Assembly: GCF_000425885.1 (NCBI RefSeq)
Contig: NZ_AUEH01000001.1
Coordinates: forward strand, 1 to 64,000
Origin: Schleiferilactobacillus harbinensis DSM 16991
GTDB taxonomy: Bacteria; Bacillota; Bacilli; Lactobacillales; Lactobacillaceae
Direction: 5' to 3'
DNA: 64,000 nt
Under the pieces are notes generated by a model that saw nothing but the letters and a program-made list of their open reading frames with translations, was not told the DNA's origin and did no database searches. Shown here in pieces: positions 16,464 through 24,696 of the stretch; within the stretch, counting starts at the first letter, position 1, and each line of letters opens with the position of its first letter. A program made the translations under genes and the position numbers.

Positions 16464-16536
16464 TGGGTAATAGCCAAATTGGTAAGGCAACGGACTCTGA
16501 ATCCGTAATGTCTAGGTTCGAGTCCTAGTTACCCAA
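16464..16536 (+). tRNA. tRNA-Gln (anticodon CTG)
   Basis: Acceptor TGGGTAA pairs with TTACCCA. The anticodon arm CGGA-CTCTGAA-TCCG gives CTG (reads CAG). The T-arm is CTAGG-TTCGAGT-CCTAG. Discriminator A; CCA not encoded. The T1-A72 first pair is normal for bacterial tRNA-Gln. The gene is single, with its own promoter and terminator. Confidence 0.92.
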
Positions 16537-16559
16537 TCATCACCAAATCGTTATCAGTA

Positions 16560-16589
16560 GCCGCTGTCTTTCGAGACAGCGGCTTTTTT
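16560..16589 (+). terminator. tRNA-Gln terminator
   Basis: Perfect 10-bp stem GCCGCTGTCT/AGACAGCGGC with loop TTCG and six T. Confidence 0.9.
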
Positions 16590-16640
16590 GTTCGCTGTTT
16601 AGCCGTTGCCAAACCCTGGTGGCGGCCATTTTTGTGGAAA

Positions 16641-16695
16641 GAATATCCGTTTCACGCAACTCCCAAAAATATTCAATGTGCACCGAAGAATATTC
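16641..16695 (+). promoter_or_regulatory. Candidate AraC-type operator upstream of mglB
   Basis: Three near-identical boxes lie in this leader: GAATATCC (16641), AATATTC (16668) and GAATATTC (16688). The last two are spaced 21 nt apart, two helical turns. They precede the sugar-transporter operon whose 3' neighbour encodes an AraC-type regulator. Binding is inferred only from spacing and context. Confidence 0.4.
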
Positions 16696-16781
16696 TATGG
16701 TGGCGCTTGCCGGCATTGGTTAAACTTAGGATAAAGTAAGCGCATTCATTCATTCAAGCCATCAAGGAGGAAGCATTCATT

Positions 16782-18053
16782 ATGAAGAAGACAAAAACAC
16801 TAGGCATGGTGTTAATGCTGGGGGCTGCGTTGCTGCTGGGGGCCTGCGGTTCTGGCTCTGGCTCCAGTTCAAGCGGCGGTGCGGACAAGACCGTGGCCAA
16901 CAAGGACAAACCGGTGGTGTGGTACAACCGCCAGCCGTCGAACTCCACTGACGGCAAGCTGGACATGGCCGCATTGACATTCAACAAGGATACCTATTAC
17001 GTTGGTTTCGATGCCAACCAAGGGGCCAAGGTCCAAGGCGAGATGATCAAGTCCTATATCGAAAAGAATATCGCCACCGTCGATCGCAACGGCGACGGTA
17101 CCATCGGTTACGTGCTGGCCATCGGGGACGTTGGCCATAACGACTCGATCGCCCGTACTCGCGGGGTTCGGGCCGCGTTGGGCACGGCTGTTAAAAAGGG
17201 CGGCAATGTCGATTCCACTCCGACTGGGATGAACTCTGACGGCAAGTCCAAAGTCGTCAAGGACGGCAGCCTGTCTGTTGGCGGCAAGACCTACAAGATC
17301 CGCGAACTGGCCAGCCAGGAAATGAAGAACAACTCCGGGGCGACCTGGGACGCGGCGACCGCCGGTAATACGATCGGCACTTGGTCGTCCAGCCTGGGCA
17401 AGCAGATCGACATCGTCGCTTCCAATAACGACGGCATGGGCATGGCGATGTTCAACGCCTGGTCCAAGGAAAACAAAGTACCGACTTTCGGCTACGACGC
17501 GAACTCCGATGCAGTGGCAGCCATTGCGGAAGGATACGGCGGGACCATCAGCCAGCACGCCGACGTGCAAGCTTACCTGACTTTGCGGGTTCTGCGCAAT
17601 GCGCTGGACGGCGTCAAGAAGGGCACCGGGATCGATACTAAGGACAGTGCCGGCAATGTGCTGGCTAAGGACACCTACGTTTACAACGAGAAGCAGCGTT
17701 CCTACTACGCCATGAACGTGGCAGTGACGGCCGATAATTACAAAGACTTCACGGATTCGACCAAGATTTACGCTGACGCTTCCCACCAGCTGGATAAGTC
17801 CAAGTCTCCAGAAAAGAAAGTATGGCTGGATATCTATAATTCCTCCGACAACTTCCTGGGATCCACTTACCAGCCGCTGCTGAAGAAGTATGCGAAGCTG
17901 ATGAACCTGAACGTTGAATTCATCGGCGGTGACGGGCAGACGGAGTCTAACATCACCAACCGATTGGGCAACCCGAGCGAATATGACGCGTTTGCTATCA
18001 ACATGGTGAAAACCGATAACGGCTCCTCGTACACCTCTATCCTGAAACAGTAA
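16782..18053 (+). CDS. mglB: Galactose-type sugar-binding lipoprotein, circularly permuted MglB homologue
   Basis: 423-residue extracellular binding lipoprotein of the adjacent ABC importer, with lipobox LLGAC (Cys22) and a Gly/Ser linker. Compared with E. coli MglB, the domain order is rotated. The mature protein begins at the strand PVVWYN (Asn49, equivalent to Asn91). It continues through the Ca2+ loop DRNGDGTIG (101-109), GHNDSIAR (His119, Asp121, Arg125), Trp189, SNND (about 215) and Asp239. Only at 345-423 does it reach KKVWLDIYNSSDNF...FAINMV, which matches the MglB N-terminus with Asp14 and Phe16 (here 356 and 358). Asn256 is replaced by Gln258. GGAGG precedes the ATG. Ligand is probably galactose or glucose; the permutation is my reading of remembered MglB sequence. 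Confidence 0.88.
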   Translation: MKKTKTLGMVLMLGAALLLGACGSGSGSSSSGGADKTVANKDKPVVWYNRQPSNSTDGKLDMAALTFNKDTYYVGFDANQGAKVQGEMIKSYIEKNIATVDRNGDGTIGYVLAIGDVGHNDSIARTRGVRAALGTAVKKGGNVDSTPTGMNSDGKSKVVKDGSLSVGGKTYKIRELASQEMKNNSGATWDAATAGNTIGTWSSSLGKQIDIVASNNDGMGMAMFNAWSKENKVPTFGYDANSDAVAAIAEGYGGTISQHADVQAYLTLRVLRNALDGVKKGTGIDTKDSAGNVLAKDTYVYNEKQRSYYAMNVAVTADNYKDFTDSTKIYADASHQLDKSKSPEKKVWLDIYNSSDNFLGSTYQPLLKKYAKLMNLNVEFIGGDGQTESNITNRLGNPSEYDAFAINMVKTDNGSSYTSILKQ

Positions 18054-18167
18054 TCCGCCTCTGCACAATGCAATTCCAGGGAAACGGGATCGCCGAAATG
18101 ACGCGCTTTCGGGGTCGCTCACCCTGGAGTTGTTTTTTTCCACAAGCAGACGAGAAAGGAGCCAGAC

Positions 18168-19703
18168 ATGCAAGAAGCATCAGCAGTAAATACGCAGCCG
18201 CAACCTGCATCGGACGTGATGCTGTCGATTCGCGGCTTAAGCAAGTCGTTCGGGCGCAACCGGGTGCTCGATCACATTGATATGGACGTTAAAAAAGGCT
18301 CCGTCATGGGGCTGATGGGTGAAAACGGCGCCGGCAAGTCGACCATGATGAAGTGCCTGTTCGGCATCAAGACCCGGGATGAGGGTGAATTTTTCTTGGA
18401 CGGCAGGGAGGTCTCCTTCCAAGGTCCCAAGGACGCCCTGGAAAACGGCATCGCCATGGTACACCAAGAGCTCAACCAAGCGCTGGACCGGAGCGTAGTC
18501 GATAACTTATTCCTCGGCCGCTATCCCATTACCCCGCTGGGCGTAGTCGACGAGCGGCAGATGCGGCGTGAAGCCACCGAGCTGTTCCGCCGCCTCGGGA
18601 TGACGGTCAACTTGACCCAGCCGATGCGCAAGATGAGCGTGTCCCAGCGGCAGATGGTAGAAATTGCCAAAGCTATTTCTTACAACTCCAAGGTGATCGT
18701 TCTCGACGAGCCGACCAGTTCGCTGATGGCTCAGGAAGTTGAGAAACTCTTCGACATGGTCCGCATGCTCAAAAAGCAGGGTATTTCAATTATCTTCATT
18801 TCGCACAAAATGGATGAAGTCTTCGAGATTTGTGACGAGGTCTCGGTGCTGCGCGACGGCCACCTGGTAATGACCAAAAAAGTCGCTGATACAAATATGA
18901 ACGAGCTGGTCAAGGCCATGGTTGGCCGGCCGCTGGATAACCGGTTCCCGCCGGTTGACAACGTGGTGGGCAAGACAATTCTGCAGGTCAGCCACCTGTC
19001 GACGAAGTTCTCACCGTACCTGCAGGACGTCACGTTTGATGTTGGGCAGGGGGAAATTTTCGGCCTTTACGGACTTGTCGGGGCTGGCCGCACAGAGCTG
19101 CTTGAAACGATTTTCGGAGTGCGCACGCGGGCCGGCGGACGGGTGTATTTCAACGGCAAACTGGCCAACTTCAACTCCGCCAAGGAGGCGATGGACCATG
19201 GCTTCGCGATGATCACCGAGGAACGCAAGGCCAATGGGCTGTTCCTCAAAGGCAATCTGACGTTCAACACGACCATCACTAACCTGAATGCTTACAAACG
19301 CGGGCCGGCCTTGTCCGATCCGAAGATGACGAAGGCGACGCTTCAGGAAATCAAAGTGATGAACACCAAGACTATGGGCCCGGACGAGCTGATTGCCAGC
19401 CTGAGCGGGGGCAACCAGCAGAAGGTGATCATCGGTAAATGGCTCGAACGTCAGCCGCAACTGTTCATGATGGACGAACCGACCCGCGGCATTGACGTCG
19501 GGGCGAAGTACGAGATCTACGAGCTGATCATCCAGATGGCCAAGCAGGGCAAAACGATCCTCGTGGTGTCGTCGGAAATGCCGGAGATCTTGGGGATTAC
19601 CAACCGCATCGGCGTGATGAGCAACGGTCGTCTAGCGGGCATCGTGAACACCAAACAGACCAACCAAGAAGAGCTGTTACGGCTCAGCGCAAAATATCTA
19701 TAA
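18168..19703 (+). CDS. mglA: Galactose/methyl-galactoside ABC transporter ATPase
   Basis: 511-residue fused double ABC protein that powers sugar import. The first half has Walker A GENGAGKSTMM, the MglA-type signature MSVSQRQMVEIAKAI and Walker B VIVLDEPTSSL. The second half has the degenerate P-loop GLVGAGRTELL, signature LSGGNQQKVIIGKWL and FMMDEPTRGIDVGAKYEIY, all typical of carbohydrate-uptake-2 ATPases. GAAAGGAG lies 7 nt before the ATG, and 114 nt separate it from mglB. Its partners are the binding protein upstream and the permease 14 nt downstream. Confidence 0.95.
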   Translation: MQEASAVNTQPQPASDVMLSIRGLSKSFGRNRVLDHIDMDVKKGSVMGLMGENGAGKSTMMKCLFGIKTRDEGEFFLDGREVSFQGPKDALENGIAMVHQELNQALDRSVVDNLFLGRYPITPLGVVDERQMRREATELFRRLGMTVNLTQPMRKMSVSQRQMVEIAKAISYNSKVIVLDEPTSSLMAQEVEKLFDMVRMLKKQGISIIFISHKMDEVFEICDEVSVLRDGHLVMTKKVADTNMNELVKAMVGRPLDNRFPPVDNVVGKTILQVSHLSTKFSPYLQDVTFDVGQGEIFGLYGLVGAGRTELLETIFGVRTRAGGRVYFNGKLANFNSAKEAMDHGFAMITEERKANGLFLKGNLTFNTTITNLNAYKRGPALSDPKMTKATLQEIKVMNTKTMGPDELIASLSGGNQQKVIIGKWLERQPQLFMMDEPTRGIDVGAKYEIYELIIQMAKQGKTILVVSSEMPEILGITNRIGVMSNGRLAGIVNTKQTNQEELLRLSAKYL

Positions 19704-19717
19704 GGAGGACGATATTC

Positions 19718-21367
19718 ATGGCAGATACCAACATTCTCACCGCTGAGGCCGAACAGCAGCTGCGCCAGCCCATTGATGACGCTATTGGCAAAATTCAAGA
19801 CCAGATCAACGTACTGCGTCAGGATGGGACCGACCAAGTGATCATTCTCAGCGGTCATATCGAAGCTACTAAACGGGACAAGAGTCTGAGCAAAGCCGAA
19901 CGTGAGGCGGCCATCAAGGCTGATAAAGAGGCACTGGTCGGCGCCCGGGCTGTGGAAAGTCAAAACAAGGATCAAGTCGCCCAATTGATTGGGGAGGCAG
20001 AACGCTACCTCAAAGCGCATTACCGTACCGATTACTACGAATACGTGGTCAAGAGCTGTGCCGAAGAGAAGGTCGCGGCTAAAAAGGCCTATGACGAGCA
20101 GCTGGCCAGCCTGCGGGCAGATCACAAGCAGGCCCTGGCCGAACTCTCCGACCGCGCCGAAATCAAGGAACAAAATTACGTCTACAAGAACAAGCTGTTT
20201 GACGCGAAGATGACCTATCAAGCCCGGCAGCGGCAAATCAAGGACCGCCAGCATGCCGCGTTTGTCTATGAATATCATTTACTGGACATGCTGCGGATGT
20301 CGAAGTTCTCGGTGCAAGAGAATATCCGCCAGAAGTGGGAAAACTACAAGTACACCTTCAATCGCCGTGATTTCCTGCTGCGCAACGGGTTGTACTTTGC
20401 CATCATCATTATCTTCATCATTCTGGCGATCATGACGCCCATCATCAAAGGCACGTCGCTGCTGACGTATAACAACATCTTGAACATTCTCCAGCAGGCT
20501 TCTCCGCAAATGTTTCTGGCTCTGGGAGTGGCCGGGTTGATCCTGTTGACAGGGACTGACCTGTCGATTGGCCGGATGGTCGGGATGGGTATGACCGCCG
20601 CGACGATCATCATGCACCAGGGCATCAACACCGGTTCCGTGTTTGGGGTTATCTTCGACTTCTCAAAAATGAATCTGTGGGTGCGGGTGATTTTCGCACT
20701 GGCGGCCTGTATTGTGCTGTCGACCGTGTTCACCACCATTGCCGGGTTCTTCACCGCACGGTTCCAGATGCACCCATTCATCTCGACAATGGCCAACACC
20801 TTGATTATCTTTGGGCTGGTCACCTACGCCACCAAAGGCGTGTCGTTTGGGGCGATTGACCCCGCCATTCCGAACATGATCATTCCCAAGATCGGCGGCT
20901 TCCCGTCAATCATTATCTGGGCCATTGCCGCCATCGTCATCACCTGGTTTGTTTGGAACAAAACACGGTTCGGCAAGAATCTCTACGCAGTTGGCGGCAA
21001 TCCAGAAGCCGCCGCCGTGTCCGGGATTTCCGTCTTCGCGGTGACACTGGGCGCATTCGTCTTCGCCGGTATTCTTTACGGCTTCGGCTCCTGGCTGGAA
21101 TGTGCGCGGATGGTCGGTTCCGGCTCTGCTGCATACGGCCAAGGGTGGGAAATGAACGCCATCGCGGCCTGTGTGGTCGGCGGCGTCTCCTTCACTGGTG
21201 GTATCGGGAAAATCTCCGGCGTTGTCGTTGGGGTCACTATCTTCACTGCCTTGACTTACGCCTTGACCATTCTGGGTATCGATACGAATCTGCAGTTCGT
21301 TTTCTCTGGGATCATTATCCTCATTGCGGTAACGCTGGATTCCTTGAAGTACGTCCAGAAGAAATGA
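19718..21367 (+). CDS. mglC: Galactose ABC transporter permease with long N-terminal coiled-coil region
   Basis: 549-residue permease; E. coli MglC has only about 336. Residues about 220-549 are the expected membrane domain (start LLRNGLYFAIIII; core LILLTGTDLSIGRMVGMGMT; loop GNPEAAAVSGI; GGVSFTGGIG). Residues 1 to about 215 form a charged, Lys/Glu/Ala/Gln-rich helical region with no membrane segment or signal, predicted coiled coil, on the cytoplasmic side. AAGGAGGA precedes the ATG. The extension may contact MglA or a phosphotransfer protein; I see no named domain. The third and last gene of the mgl operon, followed by a terminator. Confidence 0.92.
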   Translation: MADTNILTAEAEQQLRQPIDDAIGKIQDQINVLRQDGTDQVIILSGHIEATKRDKSLSKAEREAAIKADKEALVGARAVESQNKDQVAQLIGEAERYLKAHYRTDYYEYVVKSCAEEKVAAKKAYDEQLASLRADHKQALAELSDRAEIKEQNYVYKNKLFDAKMTYQARQRQIKDRQHAAFVYEYHLLDMLRMSKFSVQENIRQKWENYKYTFNRRDFLLRNGLYFAIIIIFIILAIMTPIIKGTSLLTYNNILNILQQASPQMFLALGVAGLILLTGTDLSIGRMVGMGMTAATIIMHQGINTGSVFGVIFDFSKMNLWVRVIFALAACIVLSTVFTTIAGFFTARFQMHPFISTMANTLIIFGLVTYATKGVSFGAIDPAIPNMIIPKIGGFPSIIIWAIAAIVITWFVWNKTRFGKNLYAVGGNPEAAAVSGISVFAVTLGAFVFAGILYGFGSWLECARMVGSGSAAYGQGWEMNAIAACVVGGVSFTGGIGKISGVVVGVTIFTALTYALTILGIDTNLQFVFSGIIILIAVTLDSLKYVQKK

Positions 21368-21403
21368 GTGTCTGACCCGATTACAGTGATTACTAACTTC
21401 CTC

Positions 21404-21438
21404 GACCTGCTGATCCAACACGGACCAGCAGGTCATTT
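21404..21438 (+). terminator. mgl operon terminator
   Basis: GACCTGCTG/CAGCAGGTC stem with a 13-nt loop, followed by ATTTT. Confidence 0.75.
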
Positions 21439-21548
21439 TGGTGCCTAGGGATAAGTGCTTTTGCTTGAAATAAACCGTTTCCATTGTTACGCTTAACACT
21501 CAGCCAATAGTTTATGCACAGCAAACATTCGGGGGAGTCGATGAGCCG

Positions 21549-23156
21549 ATGGAAGCATATCGCATTTTGTTTGTAGAAAAGGCGCCCGCAGAGTCTAGCA
21601 TGCGTACGCTGCTCGACTGGGGCGCGCTGGGATTTGACTTGATGGGCACAGTGGCCACCGAAGCCCAGGCGCTGGCAATGATTGCGGAGAGCCGCCCGGA
21701 CGTCGTCGTCACTGAGCTGGCGTTGGCCGCGGGTACTGGCCTGGCTTTGATTCATCAGGCCAAGACTGCTGCTCCGGAAACAGCGTTTGTGATTTTGGCC
21801 GCAGAAGCAGATTTCGAGACCGCCCAAGCGGCCATTGCACTGGGCGTCGCTGCATTTTTAAAGCGGTCAGAAAAACCAGCCGTGCTGCGCGGCGCCTTCA
21901 GCCAACTGCGCCAGACACTGAATCAAAAGCGCGCTCAAACAGCGAACTGGACAGTGCTGCAACAGTACTACAAACAGTCTCTGCCAGTGATGCAAGCGAG
22001 TTTTTACGCCGCGCTGATTGATGGGCAAATCAATGAAGCCGCCATTGATGCTTATCGCCGCGACTACCAGATCGCCTTGAACGGGTCTTTTTACACCTGT
22101 CTCGTTATCCACACATCGACCACGCTGCTGCCGGCTAGGGTCGATCCGATGCTGCTGCGCACGCAGGTGCTGCAGCAGGCCCGTGCATTCTTTGAGCCCC
22201 TGTGGCCGCTGGCAGCATTTTCTTATCTGGGCAACACCGTTATGGCGGTTCAGCTGGCCGCCGCGACCGATGTGCGGGCCCTCACTGACGACGCCGACCG
22301 TTTCTGTCAGGAGGCGAAAAGCAAACTTGCTGCGGCGGTGACCATTGGTGTCGGCGCCGCGGTGAGCAGGCTGCTCGATTTGCCCCGGGCATACCGGGGA
22401 GCCCGCACTGCGGTATCCTACCGCAGTCTCTATGGAGCGGGTAAAGTGATCAACATCAAAGAAATTGCTCCCCATGAGCTGGCTGATTTCAGTCCTTTGA
22501 CTGATACTGCGCTGTCGGCGCTATTCAGACAGATTCATGTCGGGCCGGAAGAGGCCATTGAAGAAGCAGTGGCAGCGTACCTGACGCATCTAGGGCAGAC
22601 GGCCCAGCACATGCCCCAGCACACTGTGGTCGTCAATGAGCTGATCAGCGCACTTTACCGGTTTGCGGCCAACAACCGGCTGCACGTCCCTGCCTTGACC
22701 GATAACCTTAAGACCCTTTATCAGACACTGCCAGAGTCGTCGCCGGCGTCTTTGCATCAGTGGCTGTCAGCGACTTGTCTGGCATTGAATAGTCAGTTGG
22801 CCCTGGCTCGCGATACCACGTCAGCGGTGATGATTCATGACGCCCAAGAGTATGTTCGAGTGCATTATCAGGAAGAATCGCTGGGGTTGAAAGATGTCTG
22901 CGCGAGTCTCGGCGTGTCGCATTCCTATTTTTCCACGCTGTTCAAACGCGAAACCGGCGTGTCGTTCATCACCTACCTGACCGAGTTCCGCATGGACCGG
23001 GCCGCCCGGCTGCTGCTGGAGACCACCGAGCAGAGTCAAGTGATCGGCCGCCTTTGCGGCTACACCGATCCAAATTACTTCAGCTTGGTCTTCAAAAAAC
23101 ATTTTGGCAACTCACCGACGGTTTACCGCAGCGGGATGGCGGTGGCATCTTATTAA
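21549..23156 (+). CDS. YesN/AraC-family regulator with degenerate receiver domain
   Basis: 535 residues. Residues 1-125 have the receiver fold, but the key residues are replaced: the acidic pair is Glu10-Lys11 (VEKAP), the phosphoacceptor position is Glu56 (VVVTELALAAG), and the Ser/Thr of ILAAEADF is Ala. The middle section (about 150-410) resembles the linker of YesN regulators. Residues about 430-530 are a two-helix-turn-helix AraC domain (CASLGVSHSYFSTLFKRETG and RLCGYTDPNYFSLVFKKHFG). No histidine kinase gene is nearby, so phosphorylation control seems unlikely. GGGGGAG lies about 10 nt before the ATG. Probably controls the preceding mgl operon. Confidence 0.85.
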   Translation: MEAYRILFVEKAPAESSMRTLLDWGALGFDLMGTVATEAQALAMIAESRPDVVVTELALAAGTGLALIHQAKTAAPETAFVILAAEADFETAQAAIALGVAAFLKRSEKPAVLRGAFSQLRQTLNQKRAQTANWTVLQQYYKQSLPVMQASFYAALIDGQINEAAIDAYRRDYQIALNGSFYTCLVIHTSTTLLPARVDPMLLRTQVLQQARAFFEPLWPLAAFSYLGNTVMAVQLAAATDVRALTDDADRFCQEAKSKLAAAVTIGVGAAVSRLLDLPRAYRGARTAVSYRSLYGAGKVINIKEIAPHELADFSPLTDTALSALFRQIHVGPEEAIEEAVAAYLTHLGQTAQHMPQHTVVVNELISALYRFAANNRLHVPALTDNLKTLYQTLPESSPASLHQWLSATCLALNSQLALARDTTSAVMIHDAQEYVRVHYQEESLGLKDVCASLGVSHSYFSTLFKRETGVSFITYLTEFRMDRAARLLLETTEQSQVIGRLCGYTDPNYFSLVFKKHFGNSPTVYRSGMAVASY

Positions 23157-23261
23157 CCAATGCCTCGGTCTTTAGACCGAAAGCTGGCCCTGGTCCGCAA
23201 ACCCGCGGCAGAATATGGTAAAATTCAGTAAACAGCCACAGTCGTAGAAAAGAGTGACACT

Positions 23262-23954
23262 ATGCCGAAGCAGCTACTATTCCTCGTCCGCCATGGGCAG
23301 ACTGAGTTGAATGCGCAGGACAAGATGCAGGGGTGGATCGATTCCCCATTGACCGCTGACGGGATGCGTTCGGCCCGTCAGCTCAGTCATATGCTGCGCA
23401 AGGTGGACTTTGTATCCGCCTATACGAGTGATTTGGAGCGCCAGCAGGTGACCTGCCGGTTGATTCTGGACAAACACCCGCAGACGCCGATGCACGTCAC
23501 CACCGGCCTCCGGGAGATGTATTTCGGGGCACTGGAGGGCGAGTCCGCCCGCCGAATCTTTATTGAGGTCGTGCGCCGGTACGGGCTGAAGACTGCCCGG
23601 CGGATGTATTCCGGTGACGGCAGTATCGTCGCCATGACTAATTCCTTCGCGGCCCTGGATGACACGGATCAAGCCGAAGATTACCAGGCGCTGCAGCAGC
23701 GGATCCAGACCACGATGCGCCGCATCACCGATGAGAACGGCGACGGCAATATTTTGGTCGTCTCTTCCGGCTTGGCGTTGAGCAATTATATTTACGGTCT
23801 GGATCACAACGCCATTGACGGGCATTTGCTGGACAACACGAGCGTCAGTTTGGTCAGCGTCGAAGACGGCCAAACCGAGGTACTGGCGGTGAATTTGACC
23901 AGTGCCCGGGATCTGAACAAATTCCTCAAAGAGACTGAGCAAATTCCTGATTGA
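23262..23954 (+). CDS. Histidine-phosphatase-superfamily protein, second catalytic His missing
   Basis: 230-residue member of the phosphoglycerate-mutase-like fold. The N-terminal RHG motif (Arg10, His11), Arg60 region and Glu85 in LREMYFGALEGES are present. However, the usual C-terminal VxHG reads VVSSG (Ser169 in place of His). It may have lost phosphatase activity or use an altered mechanism. The gene is a single unit: a short SD-like stretch (AAAAGAGTG) precedes ATG 23262, and its stop overlaps the -35 of the next promoter. Confidence 0.85.
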   Translation: MPKQLLFLVRHGQTELNAQDKMQGWIDSPLTADGMRSARQLSHMLRKVDFVSAYTSDLERQQVTCRLILDKHPQTPMHVTTGLREMYFGALEGESARRIFIEVVRRYGLKTARRMYSGDGSIVAMTNSFAALDDTDQAEDYQALQQRIQTTMRRITDENGDGNILVVSSGLALSNYIYGLDHNAIDGHLLDNTSVSLVSVEDGQTEVLAVNLTSARDLNKFLKETEQIPD

Positions 23955-24005
23955 TTTTTTCTGAGAAGAGTCTATAATGACACATTGTCATATGACAGTG
24001 TGTCA
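23951..24005 (+). promoter_or_regulatory. tetR promoter with 28-bp palindromic operator
   Basis: TTGATT (23951-23956), 16-nt spacer, TATAAT (23973-23978). The palindrome 23978-24005 has half-sites TGACACATTGTCAT and ATGACAGTGTGTCA, with one mismatched pair. It begins at the last base of the -10 and covers the start of transcription. This is a typical autorepression site for the TetR protein encoded next. Confidence 0.85.
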
Positions 24006-24042
24006 TTTTTATTAGATAATGTCACAAAGGAGGCTGCTGGGC

Positions 24043-24696
24043 GTGCCCACGCAAACATTTTTTAACCTGCCCGGAACAAAACGGCAGCGCTTGATTGACG
24101 CCGGCTTCACTGTTTTTTCCCATGCCAGTCTGGCGGATGCATCCGTGAGCGAAATCGTCCGGTTAGCCAAGATTTCCCGGGGCAGTTTTTATCAGTATTT
24201 TTCGGATAAGACGGATCTGTATTTTTATCTGTTGGGTCAGTTGCGGGAAGCTTGGGCGGCCGATACGATCGGCACCTTGCGCCGCCACGAGGGCGATCTG
24301 TTTGCGACGGTGCGGGAACTAGCGGAAGCGGCTTTTACCGATCTTAGTCAGGGGCCGTACCGCGAGTTTTATCGCATGCTGTTTCTCAGTTTCAGCTATC
24401 GCGGGTCGGTCCAGGTAGATGATGAGTGGACGGCACACTACCGGGCTCAGCATCGGATTCGGACTAACTGGTCGCAGATGGTGGATACCAAGCGGCTCAA
24501 CGTGAATAGTGATGATCAGCTGCATACTTTGGTGCACATGCTCTTTGGCGTGTTTGCCCAGAATGTGGCCCGCTATTTCAATGAAGCCGCTGATGCGACT
24601 GACACCGCAGTGGCTGATCGTTACCGGCAGAACATGCTGACGATGATCGATTGGCTGCAGCACGGTGTTGAAAAAGAAACGCAGGAGGAAAGGTAA
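24043..24696 (+). CDS. TetR-family transcriptional regulator
   Basis: 217 residues from GTG 24043, chosen because AAAGGAGG lies 9 nt upstream. An ATG at 24019 in the same frame has no ribosome-binding site and would place that AAAGGAGG inside the coding region. The N-terminal HTH is clear (DASVSEIVRLAKISRGSFYQYFSDKTDLYFYLL), followed by an all-helical ligand domain. It overlaps the first exporter gene by one base (TAATG) and probably represses the whole operon through the palindrome in its promoter. The inducing compound is unknown. Confidence 0.9.
   Translation: MPTQTFFNLPGTKRQRLIDAGFTVFSHASLADASVSEIVRLAKISRGSFYQYFSDKTDLYFYLLGQLREAWAADTIGTLRRHEGDLFATVRELAEAAFTDLSQGPYREFYRMLFLSFSYRGSVQVDDEWTAHYRAQHRIRTNWSQMVDTKRLNVNSDDQLHTLVHMLFGVFAQNVARYFNEAADATDTAVADRYRQNMLTMIDWLQHGVEKETQEER

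Noticed and set aside
16610-16780. Catabolite-response (cre) site before mglB
   Set aside because: No sequence fits the cre consensus well enough; only the AATATTC boxes stand out.
16869-18173. 434-residue open frame antisense to mglB
   Set aside because: Shadow of the GC-rich codon pattern. No ribosome-binding site or recognisable domain, and the sense frame is a clear binding protein.
23163-23185. Short dyad TCGGTC/GACCGA after the AraC gene
   Set aside because: A stem of six or seven pairs with no T run; too weak to call a terminator.
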